The notes under the pieces were generated by a model, which did not search any database, was not told the origin of the DNA, and was given only the letters and a program-made list of their open reading frames with translations. Source: Chloroflexota bacterium (GTDB lineage Bacteria > Chloroflexota > Dehalococcoidia > UBA2979). Taken from it: DNA of 33,196 nt. Made by a program: the position numbers and the translations under genes. The stretch lies in NCBI GenBank assembly GCA_947470025.1, contig CANIRU010000013.1, positions 1 through 33,196 of the forward strand, given 5' to 3'. Positions within the stretch are counted from its first letter, which is position 1. Each line of letters opens with the position of its first letter. Shown one piece after another: positions 18,031 to 27,260 of this stretch.

Positions 18031-19046
18031 TACGGGATCAGCACGCCGCGGCCGAAGAACGAGCTGGCATCGAGCCGCCGGTTGGCCTCGACGACGTCGT
18101 CCAGCGCCATGGGATCGATGATCGACTTCACCTTGCCCTCTGAGACGAGCGTTAGCGAGTCGGCGAAGTCCGCCATGTCGCCGGGACCGGCGCCGCGGAG
18201 CTGCGTCTCCTTGCCGAAGAGGAACGCCGGGTAGAGGTCGATCTTCTGGCGGTACACCTGCCCCGTGAACACGTAGCGCGCGTTCCGGGCGAGCGAGCGG
18301 AAGATCGGGCCGAACAGGTCGGGGTGCCCGACGTTATCGAGGACGACCTGCGGCCCCCCATCGGTCACCTTCACGATCTCTTCCCAGTAGTCCTTCCCCT
18401 GTGCGACGACCACATCGTCCGCGCCGGCCGCGCGCAGTTGGTCGACCTTCGAGGGCGACGAGGTCACCGCGATCGCGCGCCCGCCCAGCGCCTTCGCCAC
18501 CTGCATCCCGTGCAGGCCCAGGCCGCCGCCCGCGCCGGTGATCAGCACGTTCTCGCCCGGCTTCACCTGTCCCACATTGCGCAGCGCGTTGAGCGTGGTG
18601 CCCACCGTGCACGCGATCGTCGCGGCGTCCTTCAGGTCGATGTTCTCGGGCACCTTCAGTAGACCCGGTACGGGGAGCGCGACGTACTCGGCCCAGCCGC
18701 CGTAATTGAACTTCCGTCCCTGCTCGCACAGGATCTCGCGGCCGATGCGGCAGTTGGTGCACTCGCCGCAGTGCGTCTGCTGCTTCGTTGCGACGCGGTC
18801 GCCAATGGCGAAGCCGGTCACCTTGTCGCCCAGCGCGACCACGGTACCCGCGATCTCGTGCCCGATCGTGAAGGGGATGCCGACGTGCGGGCGCGTGAGC
18901 CCGTTGCGGTCGGACTGGTCGTGGCCGCAGAGGCCGACCGCGGCGACCTTCACGACGACCTGCATCGAGGTCGGCTCCGGCTGCGGGACATCCTCGATCT
19001 TCACGTTCTCGGGGGCGCCCTGTTCGTATACGCGGGTGGCCTTCAT
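18030..19046 (-). CDS. Zinc-binding medium-chain alcohol dehydrogenase
   Basis: Start at 19046 preceded by GAGGAGG; VGLCGHDQSDRNGLTRPHVGIPFTIGHEIAGTV, structural-zinc cysteines CGECTNCRIGREILC, GAGGGLGLHGMQVAKALGG. Confidence 0.93.
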   Translation of the reverse strand: MKATRVYEQGAPENVKIEDVPQPEPTSMQVVVKVAAVGLCGHDQSDRNGLTRPHVGIPFTIGHEIAGTVVALGDKVTGFAIGDRVATKQQTHCGECTNCRIGREILCEQGRKFNYGGWAEYVALPVPGLLKVPENIDLKDAATIACTVGTTLNALRNVGQVKPGENVLITGAGGGLGLHGMQVAKALGGRAIAVTSSPSKVDQLRAAGADDVVVAQGKDYWEEIVKVTDGGPQVVLDNVGHPDLFGPIFRSLARNARYVFTGQVYRQKIDLYPAFLFGKETQLRGAGPGDMADFADSLTLVSEGKVKSIIDPMALDDVVEANRRLDASSFFGRGVLIP

Positions 19047-19187
19047 CTCGTCGTCCTCCTCGTGCATCTCGGGTTCGGTGGCAGATAGTACGCCCGCCGT
19101 GCGCGTCGGTGCGCTCGTCGGGGCGCTCCGAGTCGAGGTCGCGCGGTCCGCGGGGTCACGTGTGGTAGATTCTGCGGCGCATTGCTG

Positions 19188-19236
19188 TGGGTGACCCAAC
19201 TGTCAGTAGACGCCGGATCATTCAGATTCTTATAAC
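19188..19236 (+). promoter_or_regulatory. Promoter P1 with upstream palindrome (candidate operator)
   Basis: TAGACG (19207-19212)-18 bp-TATAAC (19231-19236); perfect palindrome TGGGTGACCCA at 19188-19198. Confidence 0.6.
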
Positions 19237-19291
19237 CGCTTGAACCGGAACCCCTCGGGGGTACCTGCGCGACTGCCCGGAAGGATCGGCT

Positions 19292-20533
19292 ATGCCGAAG
19301 GTGTTCGAGGGATTCACGGTCATCGAGCTGGCGGACCGCCGGAACCAGTTCGTCGGGAAGCTGATGTCGGACTCGGGCGCCCGGGTCATCCAGATCGAGC
19401 CGGTCACCGGCAGCGACGGCCGCTTCACCGGCCCGTACGTGAACGACCAGCCGGACCCGAACAAGTGCCTCGACTACTGGTGGTACAACACCGGCAAGGA
19501 GAGCCTCGCGATCGACGTCACGAGGCTCCCCGGCCAGGATCTGCTGCGCCGGCTGCTGGCCACGGCTGACCTGTTCGTGGAAAGCACCCGCCCCGGCACC
19601 CTCGCGCGGTACGGCCTCGACTACGCCACGGTGTCGAAGACCAACCCGCAGCTGATCTACGCGTCTCTCACCGACTTCGGGCAGGACGGCCCGTGGGTCG
19701 GCTACACGATGAACGATTCGGCGCACCTCGCCCTCGGCGGGCAGATGGGCAGCACCGGGTACTCCGAGCCGAAGACGACGCCGATCGGCGGGCAGGGCCG
19801 GCAGGCCTACAACATGGCGTCGATCATGATGCTGCACACCATCACGGCGGCGCTCTTCGAGCGCCTCGGCAGCAACCTCGGTCAGCACCTCGACGTTTCG
19901 ATCCACGACTGCTGCGCGGTGTGCACGGAGCGCGCCGTGTCCTACTGGATGTGGTACGACGAGCCGTTCCTGCGCCAGACCGGCCAGCACGCCGCGCCGA
20001 CGTACCGCACCAGCAACCAGATGCAGGCCGCAGATGGCCGCTACGCCATCGTCACCACGCCGCGCTTCAACCAGAACTCCTGGGTGAAGATGATCGACTG
20101 GATGAAGGAGAAGGGCGTCGCGGGCGAGCTCGAAGAGCCGCAGTGGATGGACGAGTTCTACCGCGCCGAGCAGGTGCGTCACGGCACCGCCGTCGCGGAC
20201 GGCATCAAGCGCCTCATCGCCACCGAGACCGCCGAGCAGGTCTTCCTGCGTGGGCAGGGCATGGGCCTCCCGTGGGTCGACATCCGCCGTCCCGAGGAGA
20301 ACTTCGGCAAGGATCACTACAAGGAGCGTGGCTTCTGGGTGGACGTCCAGCACGACGAGATCGGCAAGGCCGTGCCGTACCCGAAGGGGTTCTACCTCAG
20401 CGACGAGCTGGGGATGCGCCCGGAGCGCCGCGCGCCACACCTCGGTGAGCACACGAGCAGCATCCTCACGAAGGACCTCGGCCTCAGCACCGCGCAGGTC
20501 GACATTCTCACCTCGACGGGAGTCGCACGATGA
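19292..20533 (+). CDS. CaiB/BaiF (class III) CoA-transferase family protein, subunit 1
   Basis: 413 aa; GFTVIELADRRNQFVGKLMSDSGARVIQIEP, LFVESTRPGTLARYGLDY. Confidence 0.92.
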   Translation: MPKVFEGFTVIELADRRNQFVGKLMSDSGARVIQIEPVTGSDGRFTGPYVNDQPDPNKCLDYWWYNTGKESLAIDVTRLPGQDLLRRLLATADLFVESTRPGTLARYGLDYATVSKTNPQLIYASLTDFGQDGPWVGYTMNDSAHLALGGQMGSTGYSEPKTTPIGGQGRQAYNMASIMMLHTITAALFERLGSNLGQHLDVSIHDCCAVCTERAVSYWMWYDEPFLRQTGQHAAPTYRTSNQMQAADGRYAIVTTPRFNQNSWVKMIDWMKEKGVAGELEEPQWMDEFYRAEQVRHGTAVADGIKRLIATETAEQVFLRGQGMGLPWVDIRRPEENFGKDHYKERGFWVDVQHDEIGKAVPYPKGFYLSDELGMRPERRAPHLGEHTSSILTKDLGLSTAQVDILTSTGVAR

Positions 20534-21831
20534 CTGGACCGGGACTGCCGCCGGGCTTCCTGAACGGCGTTCGCATCATCGACTTCACGTGGTACGCCGT
20601 CGGCCCCTGGGGGCCGCGGATGCTCGCGCCGTACGGCGCCGAGGTCATTCACATCGAGCCGCCGCACCAGCCGGACGACCACCGCTTCGACTTCCGCCCC
20701 GCGCGCGGCATCAACGCGAAGGACCAGAAGGTCTGGCAGGAGGAGGGCTCGCCGCCCTTCTACACCGGTCCGTATTGGAACCAGCTGCACAACGGCAAGC
20801 TTGCGATCTGCCTCAACACCCGCCACCCGGAGGGGATGCGGCTGCTGCACGAGCTGATCAAGAAGAGTGACGGGCTCGCCGAGAACTTCTCCGGCAACGT
20901 GCTCGACTCCTGGGACCTCACCTGGGAGAACCTGCTCGCGCTGAACCCGAAGCTCACCTACCTCAGCACGGCCGGCTTCGGGCACAAAGGACCGTGGGGC
21001 GGCTTCCGGACGTTCGGCCCGTCGGCGCAGGCCGGCAGCGGCCTCACCTACACCTCGGGCCTGCCGGGCCGCGAGCCGGCCGGATGGGGCTACTCCCACA
21101 TGGACATCGCCGGGGGCTGGATCGGCGGCCTCGGCCTGATCATGGGCCTGCTCCAGGCGAAGCGGACCGGCAAGGGCGTCCGCGTGGACTACGCGGTGAC
21201 CGAGGCGGCCATGTCGCTGCTCGGCCCGTACTTCCTCGATTTCCAGGTCAACGGCCGCGGCACGGACCGCCCCGACTTCCCTCCCGGCAACCACTCGGAG
21301 TGGCCGGGCCTCGCCCCTCACAACACCTACCGCTGCGCCGGCATCGACCGGCAGGGGCAGGACTGGTGGGTGTTCATCGCCGCCGAGACGAACGAGCAGT
21401 GGGAAGCGCTGTGCGACGTCATGAAGAAGCCGGAGCTGTTGACGGACCCGCGCTTCGCGACGAACGAGGCGCGCGTCAAGAACCAGGACGTCCTCGACGA
21501 GATCATCTCGACGTGGACGGCGCCTCGACGTCGCTACGAGATCCAGGACGTGCTGCAGTCCGTCGGCGTGATCGCAGTCGCGGTGCAGGGCGCCGAGGAC
21601 CGCGTCGACTACGACCCGCAGCTCCGCCACCGCGACGTGTACCCGGTGATCCAGCATCCGGAGATCGGCGAGTTCGAGATCGAGGCGTTCCCGCCGAAGA
21701 TGTCGCGCACGCCCGCGAACAACTCCCTCCGCTCCCCGCTCATCCGCGAGCACACCGACTACGTCTTTGGTGAGCTTCTGGGCATGAGCGAGAAGGAGAT
21801 CGCGGAGTACAAGGACCAGGGCATCATCTAG
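20530..21831 (+). CDS. CaiB/BaiF (class III) CoA-transferase family protein, subunit 2
   Basis: 433 aa; ATGA overlap with subunit 1; VRIIDFTWYAVGPWGPRMLAPYGAEVIHIEPP, GWGYSHMDIAGGWIGGLGLIMGLLQAKRTGKG. Confidence 0.93.
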   Translation: MTGPGLPPGFLNGVRIIDFTWYAVGPWGPRMLAPYGAEVIHIEPPHQPDDHRFDFRPARGINAKDQKVWQEEGSPPFYTGPYWNQLHNGKLAICLNTRHPEGMRLLHELIKKSDGLAENFSGNVLDSWDLTWENLLALNPKLTYLSTAGFGHKGPWGGFRTFGPSAQAGSGLTYTSGLPGREPAGWGYSHMDIAGGWIGGLGLIMGLLQAKRTGKGVRVDYAVTEAAMSLLGPYFLDFQVNGRGTDRPDFPPGNHSEWPGLAPHNTYRCAGIDRQGQDWWVFIAAETNEQWEALCDVMKKPELLTDPRFATNEARVKNQDVLDEIISTWTAPRRRYEIQDVLQSVGVIAVAVQGAEDRVDYDPQLRHRDVYPVIQHPEIGEFEIEAFPPKMSRTPANNSLRSPLIREHTDYVFGELLGMSEKEIAEYKDQGII

Positions 21832-21856
21832 CCCTCGTTCGCTTCGAGGACCCCCA

Positions 21857-21890
21857 ACGGGCCGGGCGAGAGGAACTCTCCCCGGCCCGT
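21857..21890 (+). terminator. Strong hairpin downstream of the CoA-transferase operon
   Basis: ACGGGCCGGG-c-GAGAG-GAA-CTCTC-CCCGGCCCGT, 15-bp stem with a single bulge; no long T-tract. Confidence 0.75.
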
Positions 21891-21990
21891 CGGCGTGCTG
21901 CGTACTTCGTGCACATTGTCACGAACGACCGCGGCGCTCGGGCGAGATTCCTGCACGGTGAACATCCGCTTGTATCCGTGTGGCGTACTA

Positions 21991-22039
21991 GTCATGACGG
22001 AGATGTCCGTAGACGAGGCAATCCCATCGTTCCTATAAC
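21991..22039 (+). promoter_or_regulatory. Promoter P2 upstream of the ABC permease operon
   Basis: gTCATGAc palindrome, TCCGTAGACGA, TAGACG (22010-22015)-18 bp-TATAAC (22034-22039); near-identical to P3. Confidence 0.65.
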
Positions 22040-22292
22040 CGCGAGTAGTTGGCGTGACTGGATCAGCGATCGTCGGGACTCAATCGAGGCAAGCCACGTG
22101 CGGCTGGGCCTCGGCGAGCAATGCCGTATCCGCGATATCCTCGCGCGCCACAGAAGCGTGAATCGGTGGGAGGGCGGCCCCAGATCGCCCTTGCCTGACG
22201 CATAGAATGACGGCCATCGGACTGACGCCGCGGCGCGGGGAAACGCCAACGCACCAGTCAGACCGGTGGTCACCGGATTGCGGGAGGGCTAG

Positions 22293-23240
22293 ATGACCAG
22301 ATACGTGTTGCGCCGCTTGCTCGGCATGATCCCGACGCTCCTCGTGCTGTTGTTCATCGTCGTCTCACTCGTCCGGCTGCTGCCGGGAAACGTGGTCGAT
22401 ATCCTGCTCGCCGACGGACGCGCAACCGCCGAGACGAAGGCGCAACTCGCCGCCAAGCTCGGACTCGACCAGTCCTTGCCGGAGGCGTACGTCCGCTACG
22501 TCGGAGGCGTCATTCGTGGCGACCTCGGCAGTTCGCTGTGGACCGACGTCCCGGTCACGCACATGATCATGTCGCGCGCCCCCGTCACCGCCGAGGTGGC
22601 CGGCATCGCGATCCTCGTTTCCATCTTGATCTCGATCCCGCTGGGCGTGACCTCCGCGGTGCGGCAGGACTCGTTCCTCGACTACGCGCTGCGCAGCGGG
22701 TCGATCGCTGGCATCAGTCTGCCGAGCTTCGTCGCGGCGCAGGCGATTGTGGTGCTGCCGGCGCTGTGGTGGTCGAAGTCGATCCCATTCCAGTACCAGA
22801 CGTTCGCGGAGAATCCATCGCAGCACCTGATGATCATCCTGCCGGCGGCGTTCGTCCTCGGCCTGCGGCTGTCCGCCACGATCGCGCGCATGATGCGCAC
22901 GACGATGCTGGACGTGCTGCAGCAGGACTACATGCGCACGGCCCGCGCCAAGGGCCTGACGAACTTCGGCATCATCGTGAAGCACGGTCTGAAGAACGCG
23001 CTGATTCCCGTGGTGACGCTGCTGGGCCTGCAGTTCGCGGCACTCGTCGGTGGCTCCGTCATCACCGAGAGCATGTTCGCGCTGCCCGGCATCGGCCGCC
23101 TACTGCTCGATGCGATCACGCGCCGCGACTACCCCGTGATCCAGGGCGTCGTCGTCTCGGTCGGCATTCTCGTCATGGCGACCAACCTGCTCGTCGACCT
23201 CTCGTACGGCTACCTCGACCCCCGGATCCGCTACTCCTAG
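22293..23240 (+). CDS. ABC transporter permease (DppB-like)
   Basis: 315 aa; MTRYVLRRLLGMIPTLLVLLFIVVSLVRLLPGN; EAA loop RTARAKGLTNFGIIVKHGLKNALIPVVT. Confidence 0.95.
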   Translation: MTRYVLRRLLGMIPTLLVLLFIVVSLVRLLPGNVVDILLADGRATAETKAQLAAKLGLDQSLPEAYVRYVGGVIRGDLGSSLWTDVPVTHMIMSRAPVTAEVAGIAILVSILISIPLGVTSAVRQDSFLDYALRSGSIAGISLPSFVAAQAIVVLPALWWSKSIPFQYQTFAENPSQHLMIILPAAFVLGLRLSATIARMMRTTMLDVLQQDYMRTARAKGLTNFGIIVKHGLKNALIPVVTLLGLQFAALVGGSVITESMFALPGIGRLLLDAITRRDYPVIQGVVVSVGILVMATNLLVDLSYGYLDPRIRYS

Positions 23241-23291
23241 CCGAGCGCGCCCGATCGTCGAGAACATGACCATGCAGGAACGGAACCGTTG

Positions 23292-24218
23292 ATGGCAATG
23301 ACTGAAGCCGCACAGCAGTTTGGTCGATCGGTGGCCCCGCCGAGCATCCCGTACCGGGTGCTGTCGGCCACCTGGAAGTTCCTGCGCCGCAAGCCGCTGG
23401 GGGCCTTCGGCGCGGTGATCACGCTGCTGCTGATCCTGACGGCGCTCTTCGCCGACAGCATCGCCCAGTACAACCCGCTCGAGCAGAGCCAGCGCACGGC
23501 ACTGATCGCGCCGAACTCCGTGTACTGGGCCGGCACCGACCAGTTCGGACGCGACGTGTTCAGCCGCCTCGTCTACGGGGCGCGGATCTCGCTCTTCGTG
23601 GGCGTCTTTGCCGTGATGTTGGGGCTGATCCCGGGCACCGCCCTCGGCGTCCTGAGCGCGTACCTCGGCGGGACGTTCGACTACCTCGTTCAGCGCGTGG
23701 TCGACGCGATCCAGGCGGTGCCGGGCATCATCCTGCTGATCGCGATCATGGTGGTGCTGGGAGCCAGGTTCCCCGATGTTCCCTCGCAGGTGATCGTCGT
23801 GATCGCCCTCGCGTTACCGAACGCGGTCTCCGAGTCGCGCGTCCTTCGAGGCGCCAGCATGCAGGTCGCGCGCAGCGAGTACGTGATGGCCGCGCGAGCG
23901 GTGGGGGCGACGGACGTCCGCGTGATGATGAAGCACGTCCTGCCGAACATCACGTCGCCGATCATCATCCTGGCGTCGCTCGCGTTTGGTCAGTTCATCC
24001 TGGCCGAGGCGACCCTCAGTTTCCTCGGGTTCGGCATCCAGGCGCCGGCGCCGTCGTGGGGCAACATGCTTTCCGCCGAGGGCCGCGCGTACATGTTCGC
24101 CGCGCCGTGGCTGCTCTGGGGCCCGGCGATCGCGCTCAGCCTGGTCGTCTTCGGCGCGAACATGTTCGGTGACGCCCTGCGTGACGTCCTCGACCCGCGT
24201 CTGAAGGGCTCGCGCTAG
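23292..24218 (+). CDS. ABC transporter permease (DppC-like)
   Basis: About 308 aa; HxxGTDQFGRDVFSRLVYGARISL, EYVMAARAVGATDVRVMMKHVLPNITSPIII. Confidence 0.95.
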   Translation: MAMTEAAQQFGRSVAPPSIPYRVLSATWKFLRRKPLGAFGAVITLLLILTALFADSIAQYNPLEQSQRTALIAPNSVYWAGTDQFGRDVFSRLVYGARISLFVGVFAVMLGLIPGTALGVLSAYLGGTFDYLVQRVVDAIQAVPGIILLIAIMVVLGARFPDVPSQVIVVIALALPNAVSESRVLRGASMQVARSEYVMAARAVGATDVRVMMKHVLPNITSPIIILASLAFGQFILAEATLSFLGFGIQAPAPSWGNMLSAEGRAYMFAAPWLLWGPAIALSLVVFGANMFGDALRDVLDPRLKGSR

Positions 24219-24246
24219 CCTCGAGGTTCCTCATCAGTGATTCGCA

Positions 24247-24274
24247 AGCGGGGATCGAGCAATCGTTCCCCGCT
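24247..24274 (+). terminator. Hairpin downstream of the permease operon
   Basis: AGCGGGGAtCGA-GCAA-TCGtTCCCCGCT; about 11 bp with one internal mismatch. Confidence 0.6.
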
Positions 24275-24348
24275 GCGTGTCCCCCCCCGACGCGGGGCTC
24301 GCTGTCTCCAGACGTTGTGATGCACGTCACGAATGCGGTGCTGCCTCG

Positions 24349-24397
24349 ATCATGATGGGAATGTCCGTAGACGACCTTGAATCTGAGTTCCTATAAG
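24349..24397 (+). promoter_or_regulatory. Promoter P3 upstream of SBP2
   Basis: aTCATGAt palindrome, TCCGTAGACGA, TAGACG (24368-24373)-18 bp-TATAAG (24392-24397). Confidence 0.65.
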
Positions 24398-24451
24398 GAG
24401 CGTATCCCGAGAACACCCGGGTGCTCGGCATCTGAACTGGAGGGGTCCTCA

Positions 24452-26218
24452 ATGCCGTCTGGTGACTACTGGTCTCGAATCGATGCGGCTCGGGTGAGCC
24501 GCAGGTCCATGCTCCGCGGCAGCGTCCTCGCCGGCGCCGGTCTGGCGAGCGCCGCGCTCATCGGCTGCAGCAGTGGCCCGAAGAAGTCCGTGAACGACGC
24601 GGCACCGCAGTCCGCGAGCACCCCGGCGGCGGCCGCCGTCGCACCGCAGGCGGAACGTGCCGGCATGCCCGTGGTGAAGGGCACGCCCAAGAAGGGCGGC
24701 ACCTTCACGCAGCAGCTGACTGAGACGAATGTCCAGCACGACCAGCACACGGCCGTCTCCAACTCGGAGTGGATGATCATCGGTCAGCGCGCGCTGGAGC
24801 TGGACGAGTGGTCCGGCAAGCTGCGCCCGAGCCTGATCGAGTCGTGGGAGATCCCCGACAAGAACACGTTCCTGCTCAAGGTGCGCAAGGGCATCAAGAT
24901 GCACAACCGCGCGCCCTGGAACGGGCGCGACTGGGACGCGGCTGACCTGGCGTGGAACCTGAACCGCATCGCGGGCAACACGGCGGACGCCGAGAAGCTG
25001 CCGAAGGGCAACTTCCAGCGTTCGACCACCCTCGAGGGCATCTCGAAGGTCGAGGCGATCGACGCGACCACGGTCAAGGTGACGATGGCGAAGCCCAGCA
25101 GTGGCTTCCTGAACGGCATCACCGAGATCCGCAACGTCATGATGCCGAAGGAGATCGTGGACATCGGGTTCAAGGACCCGATGAAGTTCGGTGGCATGGG
25201 CCCGTACATGATCACGGAGTCGCAGGACGGCGTCCGCCAGACCTACAGCCGCCACGAGGGCTACTGGGTGAAGGATCAGCCGTACTTCGACAAGGTGGTG
25301 CAGGTCGCGATCCCGGACCGCGCGGCGAGCCTCGCCGCCTTCGTCTCCAAGCAGGTGAGCCACTTGAGCTCACCGACCGCTCAGGAGCAGAAGACGATCC
25401 AGACGGCGCGCACGGACGCGCTGTTGTACTCCTACGTCGGCGTGAACTACCAGTTCGTCATGTTCAACTTCAAGCACAAGCCGTTCGCGGACATCCGCGT
25501 CCGCAAGGCGCTCAACCTCGCCACGGATCGTGACGAGGTCGGCAGCGGGTACCACGGCTCCGGTTGGGGCTGGCTGGCCGCGTTGCACCCGAACTTCCCG
25601 GAAGCCTGGAACGAAGACAAGGTGAAGACGCTCGCGGGCTGGAACCCGGCAACCAAGGCCAAGGACCGCGAGGAGGCCGTGAAGCTCCTTTCGGCCGCGG
25701 GCTTTGCTGACGGCGACAAGCTCGAGTTCGAGATCATGCACAAGGTCAAGGCAGACAACCGCGAGAACGCCCTGCGCTTCCAGGCGCAGATGGCAAAGCT
25801 GTTCCCGAAGATCAAGATCGTGATCAAGGCGCCCGAGACGGCGGTCTTCGACAAGTCGCAGGCCGGCAAGGACTTCCAGTCCATCTCGAACGACTCCACG
25901 ATGGCCCCGGACGCGGTGCTCGAGGCCTACGCGCGCTGGCACAGCAAGGGGAGCCGCAACTACGGCTCCTTCGAGAACGCCGAGGCGGACGCGCTGCTGG
26001 ACAAGGCGCTCGGCGAGCTTGACCTGAAGGCGCGTCAGGATCTCCTGAACACCTTCCAGGACAAGTGGGTCTCCGACTGGATGCCCCACGTCCAGTTCTA
26101 CGCGACGCCGACCCGCCACTTCGTCCAGCCGAACATCGGCGGGTTCGACAAGGCGTTCGGCCCGTGGGACAGCGGTCGCGGCATCACGCACAAGACCAAC
26201 CTTATCTACGAGGTCTAG
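24452..26218 (+). CDS. ABC transporter substrate-binding protein (family 5), Tat-type lipoprotein signal
   Basis: 589 codons from ATG 24452 after GGAGGGG; ARVSRRSMLRGS...AALIGCSSG; SBP_bac_5 body. Confidence 0.93.
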   Translation: MPSGDYWSRIDAARVSRRSMLRGSVLAGAGLASAALIGCSSGPKKSVNDAAPQSASTPAAAAVAPQAERAGMPVVKGTPKKGGTFTQQLTETNVQHDQHTAVSNSEWMIIGQRALELDEWSGKLRPSLIESWEIPDKNTFLLKVRKGIKMHNRAPWNGRDWDAADLAWNLNRIAGNTADAEKLPKGNFQRSTTLEGISKVEAIDATTVKVTMAKPSSGFLNGITEIRNVMMPKEIVDIGFKDPMKFGGMGPYMITESQDGVRQTYSRHEGYWVKDQPYFDKVVQVAIPDRAASLAAFVSKQVSHLSSPTAQEQKTIQTARTDALLYSYVGVNYQFVMFNFKHKPFADIRVRKALNLATDRDEVGSGYHGSGWGWLAALHPNFPEAWNEDKVKTLAGWNPATKAKDREEAVKLLSAAGFADGDKLEFEIMHKVKADNRENALRFQAQMAKLFPKIKIVIKAPETAVFDKSQAGKDFQSISNDSTMAPDAVLEAYARWHSKGSRNYGSFENAEADALLDKALGELDLKARQDLLNTFQDKWVSDWMPHVQFYATPTRHFVQPNIGGFDKAFGPWDSGRGITHKTNLIYEV

Positions 26219-26241
26219 CCTCCGCCCGCCGGCAGAGCGAC

Positions 26242-26269
26242 GAAGGGGCGCCCGAACGGGCGCCCCTTC
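26242..26269 (+). terminator. Hairpin terminator downstream of SBP2
   Basis: GAAGGGGCGCCC-GAAC-GGGCGCCCCTTC followed by TGCTTG. Confidence 0.8.
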
Positions 26270-26322
26270 TGCTTGCCCGATACACTTCGCGCATCCCGCT
26301 CCCGCTGCACTCGAGGTATCGC

Positions 26323-27258
26323 ATGGCCCCTTCCAAGAACTTCCGCGGCGTGTTCCCAATCCTCGCCACCCCGTTCCGGGACGACGAGACGGTCGACCTC
26401 TCGTCGATGCACCGGCTCGTGTCGTTCATGGGGCGCATCGGCGCGGACGGCGTCACGGTGCTCGGCGTGCTGGGCGAGTCGAACCGACTCACCGACCGCG
26501 AGCGCGAGCAGATCATCGCGACCGCCGTCGAGGCGGCCGGCGACATGCCGGTGATCGTCGGCGCGAGCCACGCGGGCACAAGCGGCACGATCGACCTGAG
26601 CCAGATGGCGCAGTCCCTCGGCGCCGCGGCGGTCATGGTCGCGCCCTCGTACGAGCCGATCCCGAATGACGACCGCGTGCTGGACTACTTCACGCGCGTC
26701 GGGCAGGCGATCGGCATTCCGCTGGTGGCGCAGGACCATCCCGCCTCCACGCAGGTGCACATGCCCGTCTCGCTCTTGCTGCGGATCATCGAGCAGGTGC
26801 CCGCCGTGGCGTGCCTGAAGGAGGAGGGCGTCCCGACCCCCACGCGCGTCGCGGCGCTGCGTCGAGGCATGGCGCGGCAGGTGCCGGTGCTCACCGGGCT
26901 CGGCGCGCTCTACGGCCTGTTTGACCTCGAGCAGGGCTCGGCCGGGTTCAACACCGGCTTCGCGTTCCCAGAGGTACTGATGGCGATGACCCACGCCGCC
27001 GAGGCGGGGGACTGGGCGACGGCACGTGATCTCTACGCGCGCTTCCTGCCGCTGATCGTGTTCGAGCAGCAGCCCGGTGTCGCCATCCGCAAGGAGATCC
27101 TGCGCCGCCGCGGCCTGATCGAGGGCGCTCGCGTGCGCCATCCCGGCGCGGGACTGACCACCGAGGTCGCTGACCAGCTCACGCGCGTCCTTGACTGGGT
27201 GCTGCCGGGCGTCGACCTGACGCAGCCGTTGCAGCTCGGCGCGGCGGCAGTGAAGTAG
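26323..27258 (+). CDS. Dihydrodipicolinate synthase/N-acetylneuraminate lyase family protein
   Basis: 312 codons; RGVFPILATPFRDDETVD, GVTVLGVLGESNRLTDRER, AVACLKEEG. Confidence 0.92.
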   Translation: MAPSKNFRGVFPILATPFRDDETVDLSSMHRLVSFMGRIGADGVTVLGVLGESNRLTDREREQIIATAVEAAGDMPVIVGASHAGTSGTIDLSQMAQSLGAAAVMVAPSYEPIPNDDRVLDYFTRVGQAIGIPLVAQDHPASTQVHMPVSLLLRIIEQVPAVACLKEEGVPTPTRVAALRRGMARQVPVLTGLGALYGLFDLEQGSAGFNTGFAFPEVLMAMTHAAEAGDWATARDLYARFLPLIVFEQQPGVAIRKEILRRRGLIEGARVRHPGAGLTTEVADQLTRVLDWVLPGVDLTQPLQLGAAAVK

Positions 27259-27260
27259 AG

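Noticed and set aside
24281-24288. Poly-C run (8 C) as a phase-variable tract
   Set aside because: It lies between a terminator and a distal promoter, not in a coding or spacer position where slippage would clearly matter.
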